Source: Amylostereum areolatum
Taxonomy: Eukaryota > Basidiomycota > Agaricomycetes > Russulales > Stereaceae
NCBI GenBank assembly: GCA_012932865.1
Contig: SAXG01000026.1
Span: 248,001 to 312,000 of the forward strand
Reading direction: 5' to 3'
DNA: 64,000 nt
A model generated the notes under the pieces. The model did not search any database. It saw only the letters and a list, made by a program, of their open reading frames with translations, and had not been told where the DNA came from. The translations under genes were made by a program, and so were the position numbers. Of this stretch, positions 36,164-47,167 are shown piece by piece (position 1 is the first letter of the stretch; each line of letters starts with the position of its first letter).

Positions 36164-37407
36164 ATGACGCGTGGCCGGCCTGTCTCTGATGACCTTTGGG
36201 GGGTTCTTCTGACCATGGCCGCTCACGATTCGGCTCTGAATATCCACAAGCTCACCCAAGTTCCCCTTCGAACGATTCAAGAGATCCTCAAGGACTTCCG
36301 AGAGCGCCGACAAGTGTCACGGCGACGAGTGAGTCATGAGACACGTGGAGCGAACCGTACTTTGGTATTGGATGATGTACAGGTGCGTTGATGCTTCAGA
36401 TCTGGCCCTGCCCTCAGCTGACAGCAACTCTTCCATATGCTCCAGTTTCTTCATGGCTGGGTAGGTTACCGTCCGGACGCCTTCCTTGATGAGATGCAGG
36501 AGCTCTTAGAGACAAGACGTGGGGTCTCTGCGAGCCCATCAACAGTATGGAGAGCACTGAAACGTAGTGGGTACACAATGAAGAAGGTGCGCATGTGTAT
36601 ACTACACTATCCTTCTCGCTCCTACGATGCCAGCTCTGACCACTGCTCTTTGTTAGATGTCTCGTGATGCCCTCGAGCGTAACGAGGACAAAAGATCGGA
36701 GTATCGCTACCTTTATGGTAGCCAATACACTCCCCAGCAGACAGTGTTTGTCGATGAGAGTGCCTTTGACCGCCGAACTGATATACGAGGCTACGCATGG
36801 GCTCTATCAGGCAAGCGTGCCGTTCGGTGCTGTTTTTTTGTCCGCGGAAAGAGGTCTGTGTCTATTTGTGTCTGCTATCTGGTGCCTGTTAACACAGAAT
36901 GGTGCTAGATACTCCCTTCTACCTGCACTAGGCCTTGACGGAGTTGTTTATGCAAAAATCATCGAAGGCTCATTCACCTCGGTGCGTTTTCGGGTCTTCA
37001 TAGAAGGTTTACTTGATCGTATGCAACCATATCCTGCTCCGTGCTCGGTCATCGTGATGGATAATGCCCGCATTCACAAGGATGCAGAGACTATGCAGAT
37101 GATCCAGGATAGGTGAGCTGCCTAAGCATGACTATCATAGCCTTGTCCTCATATTGGGTGAACTAAATGTAATAACAGGGGGATGTGGGTGCTATTCCTC
37201 CCACCATATTCTCCTGATTTGAACCCAATTGAATTGGGCTTCTCGGAGATGAAGGCACGTGTCCGTCGGGAGAGGATTCTTGGTCGAGAGGATGTTGATC
37301 AGGTTGTTGATGATACTTATGTTTATACTCATCTCTATGATGTTGCCTACACTACTATCACAGCTAGTCATTCTGCGGGGTTCTTTCACCACTGTGGTTA
37401 TATCTAA
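36164..37407 (+). CDS. DD34E transposase (Tc1/IS630 superfamily)
   Basis: Cut-and-paste transposase. Exons 36164-36382, 36425-36586, 36657-36853, 36909-37112 and 37179-37407 join in frame to 336 aa. The N-terminal third holds a helix-turn-helix ([20 protein letters not shown], then [19 protein letters not shown]) and a second DNA-binding segment ([18 protein letters not shown]). The catalytic triad is visible: D in [11 protein letters not shown] in [10 protein letters not shown], and E in [12 protein letters not shown], with 34 residues between the last two. Intron 3 uses an acceptor at GCTAG that keeps [15 protein letters not shown] continuous, as in relatives. The protein acts on the flanking 400 bp TIRs. 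No frame break, stop or missing catalytic residue. Confidence 0.93.
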
Positions 37408-37539
37408 AATAAAGTTGAACTTCACATTGGTGCATGCACAGGAAGATTATGTAAAACTGGTAAAAAAGTATCATACGTGAAGATATAACTTTCGCAAACT
37501 TGACAGAAAAAGGGTAACACTTAGTTGCCCTCAGTCACC

Positions 37540-39266
37540 CTACAACTTGTCCACATCCTCAGCAACATACTGGACTAAACGATTAGCAATCCCCCACGGA
37601 ATCTTTGTAACTTCCGCAAGTTTGTCCGTATCCAAACCACATAGATCACCAAGATCAAATAATCCCTGGCCAACGAATTGCGGAACGTACTGCGAATAGT
37701 TAGGAGAGCGACGGCCTCGGTATGGATCACTATCCAACAACGTGAACCACTCTTCGATTCCAGGGTAGTCAAGCGGGGCATGACGCTTGGCTGGAACAAC
37801 AGCTCGATGGACTGGTGTCAAGTCAGGTCCTGCAGGTGGGGTGGGGGTGGATGGTGGAAGGGAAGGAGGCGGAGCCATGAATCGTTGAGCAACATTGGTG
37901 GCAAGCTCAGCCCAAAAGTCGACTGCACCACCTGCACTTGTGTTCGATAATGGAGCCTTAGTCTTTACGAGAGCTTGGCGAGAGATTTTATCCTCAAGGT
38001 TGAGTTCAGGAGGCGGAAAATCTATAGTAGCCTTGTACTTGGCCTATGAACACATCAGACATTGCCTTTATCATGAGAATAGAGACATACCACCAGGTGA
38101 GCCCATTTCGCGAGGTCCTCCGGAATGTACTTGTAGTGAACTCCGTTTGCTTGGATCAAACACGGCACCTTGTCTGTCTGGCAACGATGCTTGTTCTCGA
38201 TGAGTTTCATGATCTCTAGCTCCTTCGCATCATGGTCAGCGAGTGCTGCCTTATCAGGCACAGCTGTGCGTGGAGCGGGTGGTGCAGGTTTCGAGTTCTA
38301 AGCCCAAGGTTAGAATCACGAGATGACTATCATACTACAACTCACCTTCCCGCCCCGCCCCATGGTGGAGGCCTCAGTTGTATCCCGCAAGATAATATGC
38401 CATGGCTTGACTACACCTTTCCCGCTCTTCTTACTCTGACTCTCTGAAATATGATAGCTCGCATTCCGAATGAGAACACGCCAGCCCTTATCGTCAAAAG
38501 CCATTGGGGTTGCCTTGGCCAGCTCGCTCTTCGGGAGATAGGAGGGAAGGTATCCAAAACCAGAGATAAATGATATTGATGTGCCCATGCATAGTGCAAT
38601 TGCAGCTAAGACTTGTGCGAAGGGGGTGAGGGAAGTGACTTTCGAGTCATTGCTTTCGAGGACACGGATAGTGTTGCCAGCAGGTACGGGTACCAGGAAT
38701 TCAATTCCGAACTCGGAAACCTCTTCTTCTTTAGTGGGAAGGGTGTCTGAACACAATGAGCCTAAGAAAGTTGCATAGTTCGTCAAGAATAACGCACCTG
38801 AAGCCGCCGACGAGCCATCCACATCCGCATATGGGTCATCCTCCTGTTCCATAGCCTCCTCCGCTCTCATCTGCACCTCCTGTATCTCCTGCTCTAGCTG
38901 TGGGCGCAGAGAGCGTGGCATTGCATTGATGAAAACACGGTCCATGGCCATGACATTCCTAGATGCGGCTGTGAGCCCGGGGGAAGTTGTTGGTGCTTGT
39001 CTGCGCATGGTGACCAAAGCTTGAGCAGCGGTGTTTTCAGCTGAGATGGAATTGTCGTGGCCGGAGCGAGGTGTCTGTGGAGCAGAGGGGGAAGATGCAA
39101 AGGGTGGTACACGTATAATAGGACGGGGACGAGGGGGGGTCTTCTCTGGAGCGGTGTCGGTGTTGGAATGCTGAGTCTGAGCAGGGACCTGATTTTCCAT
39201 GTTCCGGCCTGATTTGCGTGTTCCAGTGGGTCGATTACCGGCTCGTTTAGGGGTGAGACGGCTCAT
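37540..39266 (-). CDS. Transposon accessory protein with SAM-like C-terminus
   Basis: Second gene of the 4 kb element, convergent to the transposase with 132 bp between stops. Exons 39266-38798, 38746-38346, 38297-38091 and 38043-37540 give 526 aa; the 51 bp first intron is also readable in frame, so it may be retained. The N-terminus is basic and Pro/Thr-rich (PKRAGNRPTGTRKSGR). The centre has a helical, acidic stretch (RPQLEQEIQEVQMRAEEAME) and the patch FISGFGYLPSYLPKSELA. Then comes KYIPEDLAKWAHLV, and the last 50 residues (QGLFDLGDLCGLDTDKLAEV onward) look like a SAM-type helical bundle that could mediate oligomers. It may tether or regulate the transposase; that is inference. I do not recognise the family by name. 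Confidence 0.75.
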
Positions 39267-39317
39267 GGAGAATTACAAGGGTGGAATCACCACACCCAGG
39301 GAGATAGGGTAAATGTC

Positions 39318-39719
39318 GGTGGTGGTTGTAGATGAAGGTGCAACAGCGGCTGTGCACCTCGCGCGGCACGGTGTCTCCTGTTCCACACACACCGAATGTC
39401 TCGTTTTTTTTGCTGGGGGGCACAATGCGACTGTACTCGCAACATTTCTATCCAGTCAGAATTCGATTATATGTACACTACACGTAGGAAACGAGTGAAA
39501 CATGCTAGGAGGGGGTCCGATTTTACCCCGTCATAATTCACACCGCATCGTCGAAATAAATATGGGGGGCACAGGGGGCAGCCTGTGCGATGAAAACGTG
39601 CTAATTTTCAGGTCGATACGTGCAGCGGTTGAGGAGATACAGCACAATCTTTGCTGAGCCTCAAATCTCGCACAGAAGAGCCGCGACGCCCGCGACGCGA
39701 ACTATTCTGAAAACGGCAA
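39318..39719 (-). repeat. Right terminal inverted repeat of transposon
   Basis: About 402 bp, inverted copy of 35735-36137, ending CGGCAA before a TA. Its inner end lies 51 bp upstream of the accessory gene start codon (on the minus strand), so both genes are driven from near-identical TIR sequence. Confidence 0.88.
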
Positions 39720-40690
39720 TAATAAGGCGAAACAAAATTCGACAATTTGCTGATGCTAGAGCGACTCCAAACCTTTTCGCGGAGCCTGAACGAAATTTTA
39801 GAGCGAAAGCTCAGAGAAATTGTAAACCGTAACTCTCGACGACGTGCAAGCACATAAACGGTACAGATGTGGTCGTAGATGTGACGAAGGACCAATCAGC
39901 ACGTCGGAAGCTCAAAAGGTCGTTTAGAGTCGTGTTTAAAGTCTGCAAAGGGGGGGTACCCCCCCCTTCTAGATTGTGCATCTACAATAGTCTCTCGTAG
40001 CCAGACTTCAAACAGAAGATAAAGTCGTTCTGTTTACATCTACAACGCACGCGGTGAGACACCTTCAGTTCCGACACGCTGGCACCGTGCCCCACGAGTC
40101 CGACGCGGCCGCCAACGCGTCGTGAATGGCATCCACTATGATCACAAACCCACATTCACCCATATATATAAGGTTGTGTTCTATGGCGACAAGTACTAAG
40201 TTCAATGAAGTAAGTACCGACCGTAATAATGCGCGGCTAATGTAAGTAATTATCTATCTATCTGCCTGCCACTGGCAAGCTACCACTCTCTGGCCCCCAC
40301 ACGGAGGATAAACCAGGACGGTAAACAGACGATTGAACCGAGCATTTTCTCGACGTGAAAATGCCTGCCGCCGTGCCACGACGTATGAAACCACGACGTA
40401 TGAAACCACGACGATCTACCCCGACCGCAAGGTAATTCCGGTCCCCGCCTGTAGTATGTTGGCCAAACTGCATTGTGTGGTTCATTACCTGTCTTCATTC
40501 GAAGCCGTGAACTTATCTGGCTGCCCCTCGTCCCCTCCTTCCTCTCCCCCCATCAGCCTGAGACCCTCCCCCGTCGGCCATCCAGCTCAACCTCGATTAT
40601 CTCCGCCACAACGTCGACCACTACTCTGTCTCGGCCAAACTCTGCGCCGCGGCGCTCCGCGCGAGTTCACAGCGACCCCGCAAAGTATCA
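39720..40690. other. Region between transposon and family copy E
   Basis: No intact gene. Contains a 15 bp tandem repeat (ACGACGTATGAAACC, about 40380-40415). The right part may hold the lost N-terminal exon of copy E, but I cannot recognise the KYIF motif there. Confidence 0.4.
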
Positions 40691-40699
40691 TCCCTGCGT

Positions 40700-41405
40700 T
40701 CAGCCTAAGAATTTCGACGGTGAAGGCAAGGCGGAATGGTGACGAAAGCTGGACAACTTATGCAAGGATGCGCCCGCCCGCGCCCCAGCTCGGTACGTTC
40801 GATCTCGGCGGTCTTGTCTCCTCTCCATGTGTCCCTCACGCATCGTCCGCCGTTTTAGATGCGACCTGCAGTGGTCCATCTCGTTCCGTGCAGTTCAGTA
40901 CGTAGAGAGCTGCGAGCTGGAACAAACCACCGCAAACTTCAGGCGGATAGCATCTTGGCAGGACGAGATGTGAGTTGTCCTTGTATCACTTTCACCACCA
41001 ATGTATAAATGATCGTCCGCTCTATCCAGTCATGAAAGACTAGCGGTCAAGATACCACCGGACGAAGCTCTGACGGGCGTCCAGAACACGAGTCTACCCG
41101 AAGCACATGGAAAGCCCTCGTTCACCTCCATCCACGTCATCTGTCCCAGAGAGAGGCCCCCACGGTGACCCGGACCATCTTGACTGGGCTGGGTACGGCT
41201 TCAAGACCCGCAGGCCGGATGGACAAGGCGAGGTGGAATACGAAGTGGAAGACGCGGGCTCTACGGGGGCGTTTCTTCATCGTCAAGACCGAGGACGGAG
41301 AAAGCCTGCAAGTGTTTTCGGAAGCGTTTGCAGAGATGGTGAAAGGAAACGACCTCCCGTCTCTTGAGGGCGAGGGCGAGGGCGAGTACGAGTACGAGTA
41401 CTGGT
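40700..41405 (+). pseudogene. Unnamed expanded family, decayed copy E
   Basis: Degenerate fifth member. The end of exon 1 is readable at about 40730-40795 (AEW, stop, RKLDNLCKDAPA); a TGA replaces the conserved tryptophan codon of the EFWRKC motif. An exon 2 equivalent (WSISFRAVQYVESCELEQTT, then IASWQDEM) lies at 40860-40970. Exon 3 parts (DHLDWAGYGFKTRRPDG, YEVEDAGST, then GRFFIVKTEDGES and EAFAEMVKGNDLPSLE) span about 41165-41370. The last two pieces are in different frames, separated by one surplus G in a GGGGG run near 41270. The GVLGRARL motif before DW is lost. The order of parts matches the intact copies, so descent is clear; function is lost in the sequence as given. Confidence 0.6.
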
Positions 41406-41977
41406 CGGCCACCACGTCCCTTCTCCAGTTGTCTTCATCTCCTTTTTGTGTTACATGCTGCTCTGTCAGATTAAGACTGTCTGTCGTATCCCATATTGTT
41501 ATTTAAATAATCCCAGGATCCCAAACCGATCCCCGCCGTTGCCCCGAAACCCATGCTCTCCCCGTGAAGACCGGCTCTCCTTTTCAAAAGCAACCCACGG
41601 GGCGGAGTCGAATGCGACTTCCTTTTTACAGTAAATAACGCCGCATACCTACTTTTGTCCTCCGTCGAATATTTCCGTTTGGCCCACGAGAGTCGAAGAG
41701 ACTTCGCGACGAATTCAACTGACCGTTCGTTCTAAGTAACTTCCGCTTCTCGCCGGCGATGGCCGCGCACGGGTACCCTCGCAGACACGCGACTCATCTC
41801 CGTATTGCATCGATGACTCGTCGCTCGAGGTCTCGAACACCCCCCAAAATCGACGGAAATCCGATCGCGACCATCGACTCCGCCCCCGGGCACGACGAGC
41901 GATTGCCTCCAACATTCCCCCAAGCAGTGGCAAGCAACTTCGATTTGCATCGGCAACACCCTGAAACGAAACCCACG

Positions 41978-43036
41978 ATGTCCACCTCGCCCTCCAACAC
42001 CGAAATCACAGATCGAGTGTGCGCAATGCCGCCGCCGCCTTCAATCACATTATCGCCCACATCGCCCCTAGTAGATCCCACACGGTCCACAGACATACAA
42101 CCCACGCCAACAACAACGTTCTACGAGCACCCCGACCCCGAACGCACCGTCCTCCCACACCTCCTCCCGCACCTCCCCCGCTCGACGACCCAACTCTACC
42201 TCACACGCGCCCACCTCCCCGGCACCGTCCTCGCCTCCTTCCCCCCGACCTCGCCACCAACCCCAGAGGAGACATGGTCCACCGCCCGGCTCGATCTCGC
42301 GCGCCCGGGGGACACCCAGTGCTGGTTCTGGTGCTCGCTCGAAGCGTCGCTCGATACCCGGCACAACGCGTCTCCTGACGCCAGCACCGCGGACATCCCC
42401 ATCCCCACCTGGTCTCTCGCCTCGACCCACCTCACCTCCTTCCTCATCCACATCGCGAACACGCACCCCGCCCTCCCCGCCCTCCTCCTCGGCTCCCTCT
42501 CCCGCGCGCTCTTCGCGCGCCTGCCCCCCTCCCAAATCACGTACAGCTCCTCCTGGGCGAAGATGGTCTTCTCCTCCGCGGCGCTGCCCCCGGCGGACGC
42601 CCGGCTCCGCGAAGCGTACGCTTTCCGTCCGCTGGACGAGGACGATTTCGAAGCGGTCGAGAGGACGTCGACGGTCAAGCGCACGCGCGAGACGCTGAGG
42701 AGGTCCTCCAACACCGGGGCCTATCTCCTCTCCCCTCCCCCTCCGGCCGCCGTCGCCACCGACCGCGTCCCCGCCTCTGCCTGGTGTTTCCTCTCGCGCG
42801 AAGGTTCCATCAGCACGCTCTACGTCGCGCCTCCTTCCCGAGGACACGGCCTGGGGAAAGCGACGATGCGGCACCAACTCCTCGAGGCCTTCCGCGACCG
42901 TCCATACGCGACAGCAGAAGTCAGCACGTCCAATGGCGCGAGCTTGGCGCTCTGCCGGTCGATGGGTGCGCGCCGGGACGAAGGCTGGGACGTCGTCTGG
43001 GCCGGCGTAAGTCTGGACGCGTATCGAGGCGCGTAG
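41978..43036 (+). CDS. GNAT-type N-acetyltransferase domain protein
   Basis: Single-exon protein of 352 aa from the ATG at 41978; an upstream in-frame ATG at 41759 would add 73 residues of basic low-complexity text, so I prefer the later start. The N-terminal half is unknown (TFYEHPDPERTVLPHLLPHL). The C-terminal third is a GNAT/FR47-like fold: WCFLSREGSISTLYVAPPSR, then the acetyl-CoA pyrophosphate loop RGHGLGKATMRHQL, then ATAEVSTSNGASLALCRSMG with the usual N-x-x-S-x-x-L-C arrangement before the last strands. It should transfer an acyl group from CoA to an amine, perhaps an amino acid or small molecule; the substrate is not inferable. No introns and no frame breaks. Confidence 0.82.
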   Translation: MSTSPSNTEITDRVCAMPPPPSITLSPTSPLVDPTRSTDIQPTPTTTFYEHPDPERTVLPHLLPHLPRSTTQLYLTRAHLPGTVLASFPPTSPPTPEETWSTARLDLARPGDTQCWFWCSLEASLDTRHNASPDASTADIPIPTWSLASTHLTSFLIHIANTHPALPALLLGSLSRALFARLPPSQITYSSSWAKMVFSSAALPPADARLREAYAFRPLDEDDFEAVERTSTVKRTRETLRRSSNTGAYLLSPPPPAAVATDRVPASAWCFLSREGSISTLYVAPPSRGHGLGKATMRHQLLEAFRDRPYATAEVSTSNGASLALCRSMGARRDEGWDVVWAGVSLDAYRGA

Positions 43037-43477
43037 AGACTGAGTTGAACGGCGCGATCGTGGATGGAACGAATCGGGTGGATGGATGGATGGGGAGAGT
43101 GGATGGAAGGATGGGAAGGATTGTACCGGGGTTGGATGGATAGGGTATTGCATAAGGACGAATGCAGAGATGGACTGGGATAGGAACAAGAGAAAGCAGA
43201 ACAATGGCGATAGAGAGTGAGCGCGCTTGTGTCCGAGAGACACGGTCGGCGGGAGGGGGAAAGCGCCGCGGACCGAGATGGCGCGAAGAACGACTGTCGA
43301 ACGTTTGCTGTGTCATCTGCCATCCATCCATACGATCGAGCGGCGGCCGTCACCGTTGACAGCGACGGGCCACGGCCACGCATTTGGGTTATCGAATATT
43401 GAACTCGCCATCTCGACAATGTCTGACGGACGCGCACGGCCTCCCGGCCCCGCGCAGTGCGCACGCAGCTCTAATCT

Positions 43478-45334
43478 TCACGCGTACAACACCAACTGGC
43501 CCTCCGCGACCCGCCACTCTGCCTCGGCGCCCTCGACATCGAGCGCGCGCGCGCGCTTGAGCATGAGGCCCTGCTCTGTGCCATGCGGTCCTGCCCCCGC
43601 GAGCGCGAGCGCCATTCCCAGCTTGGTGTCGTCCAAACCGAGGTCGACATCGAGCGCGTAGAGCCCGGGCACATGGAACTGGATGCGGCGTGCCTCCAGG
43701 TCGAGCGCGGCCGTCGTTATGTCTTCGCGTTTCTATACAGAAGTACACACGCGTCAAACCTTGTTTGAGTTGAATGACGTACGTAGGAAAGGGGAAGGGG
43801 AGGGAAGGGAAGGGGAAGGGAAGGGAAGGGACTGACCATGTTGGGGACTTGGATAGTGACGCGAATGCGCGCGCCCTCCTGCGTCCACGACCAGGCGGGC
43901 GTCTCCATCTTGGTGGCTGGGCCCGAGCCCGATGCGGACCTGTCGCCGTCGATGGCCGAACGGGGGATCGCAGACTCCGCCGCAGGCTTTTTGAGGATCC
44001 CCTTAGGCGTTGATTGCGGGGCAGTGGCGGTGGCACTGGCTCTAGGAGGTAGCTCCTCGATGAGCCTGTGGGATGCCGACTCGGCGTCGGATTGTCGACG
44101 AAGGGGGTGATCCGGCGGGAAGAGGTGGACTGGGATGGACGCGGTGCGCGGGAGGAGTTTGCCCTTGGACGCGATGTTGGGGGCCCCGAGCGTGCGGGAG
44201 AGCTTGCAGGGAGGATTGTGCCTCGATACGCTGGAGGGCGAGTTCTATCAACGCAGAACAATGTCAGCGATCCGCTTCAATAGGAGCAAATGACACCAAG
44301 GGCCGAGGACGCGATGTAAGGAACCAATAATGTATAGATATGTATGCGCGGTAGAGGGCGATCAGCACGTTGGTTTCGGCGTAGCCGGCCAGTGGACATA
44401 GTTCATAGGCGCAAGGCTGACATACAGCCCATGTCTACTGGCGGATCGGCGGTGAAAGGGCATGATGGAACACCGCGATGTAGGGCGAGAACGCACACGC
44501 ACAGCCGGTGGAAAAGATGTCCGAGTGGTACGAGACGAGCAGGCATTCGAAGAGACGTAAAAGGAACGACCAGGGTGATGACAAGGAGACGGGTGATAAC
44601 GGTCGGAGGGGGATTGAAGGACACGACGTGCGTGATGGGGAAGATAACTGGGACCATGAAGCGGTAAGAAGGCTTACCGATGAGGAAAGCTTTGAAAGCA
44701 GGATCTTTGAGGGACCTCGGCTTGAGAGAGGAACTGAAGACGGAGTCGAAGACGAGCGCGGGTTTTCCAGCTGGAGACGGGCGCGGATGAGTTTGGAGTT
44801 GAAAAAGATGGCACGGATCAGGATATGTAAGGTGGTGGCGGGTAGAGCGCGCGATGTTAAGGTATCGGAGTACCGCGCTTGGGAGGCCAACTGCCTGGCT
44901 CAGCGCGCGAACTGATGGAAAGGAGGCTCGGACAAGGAGTAGAGAAGAGATAGAGGAGAGGAGAGGCAGGGTAGGAACGCGATGGGTCAGACGTACTTAC
45001 CCTTGTCAGAGACTTGGTGGCCGCTGGACACGATCACCGGGACGAACCATCCGTCGCGGTTGGTGTCATCGACGTCCTGACCCTGCATCGCCCGCTGTAT
45101 AGCATGTTCAGAGCCCGGGGGCGGTGGAGGCACGTTTTTGTCCCAACAAACGTTGACGAAGACTTTGAAACCGATTGGGATGGGAATCCGTTTGAGGGAT
45201 TGTTCAGACGGGTCACGGCGTTCGGCGGGTTCAGCTTGAGCGGCCGAGGCGGTGAACAGACCGGGCTGCAAAGACGACGACTTGAGGCAGAAGCCGGGAG
45301 TCGGAGAGAGGGCGACGGAGAGCGAGAGCGCCAT
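43478..45334 (-). CDS. PIH1: PIH1 domain protein (R2TP complex subunit)
   Basis: Pih1/Nop17 links Hsp90 and the Rvb1-Rvb2 helicases through Tah1 in the R2TP complex, which assembles box C/D snoRNPs, PIKK kinases and RNA polymerase II. Exons 45334-45001, 44770-44678, 44244-43837 and 43732-43478. The PIH1 domain is exons 1-3: KVFVNVCWDKNVPPPPPGSE, DGWFVPVIVSSGHQVSDK, AGKPALVFDSVFSSSL, KDPAFKAFLI, then ELALQRIEAQSSL. A linker contains PKGILKKPA. The C-terminal CS-like domain has TPAWSWTQEGARIRVTIQVP and GLYALDVDLGLDDTKLGM. Exon 3 has one surplus A (near 44205), after which NIASKGKLLPRTASIPVHLF continues in the next frame. It shares a short divergent promoter with the DAHP synthase gene. Confidence 0.87.
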
Positions 45335-45551
45335 GGCTTTGGCGTGAGCGACAATCCCAAGAAGGGAGTTGGAATGCAAGCACCGCCAGCAGTGGCTGCC
45401 AGTGGCTGGCCACTGGCCCATCGGAGATGCTGACCAATCCAAGATCCCAGTAATTTGGTTTTGATGAGAACGAAATCCGAGAAAGTGAACTTATCGGTTG
45501 CATTCATCCAATTTTCTGTGGAACCGACTCCTCGACTCCTCCCAGCCAGCC
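45335..45551. promoter_or_regulatory. Divergent promoter between PIH1 and DAHP synthase
   Basis: Only 217 bp separate the two start codons, so both genes must be driven from this interval. No TATA box is obvious on either strand. Confidence 0.55.

Positions 45552-47167
<1,616 letters not shown>

Larger units (their letters stand above)
35735..39719. mobile_element. 4 kb Tc1/IS630-type DNA transposon with 400 bp TIRs
   Basis: Left TIR 35735-36137 and right TIR 39318-39719 are near-perfect inverted copies of about 400 bp, starting TTGCCGTTTTCAGAATAG. Each end is flanked by TA, as expected from the Tc1/mariner superfamily. Between them lie two convergent genes: a DDE transposase (+) and a second, SAM-like gene (-). 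Both are intact in frame, and the TIRs differ at only a few positions, so insertion is probably recent and the element may be active. Tc1-type elements with such long TIRs plus an accessory gene are unusual. Confidence 0.88.

Noticed and set aside
43780..43832. GGAAGGGA-rich tract as a regulatory element
   Set aside because: It lies inside a PIH1 intron and is a plain purine microsatellite.
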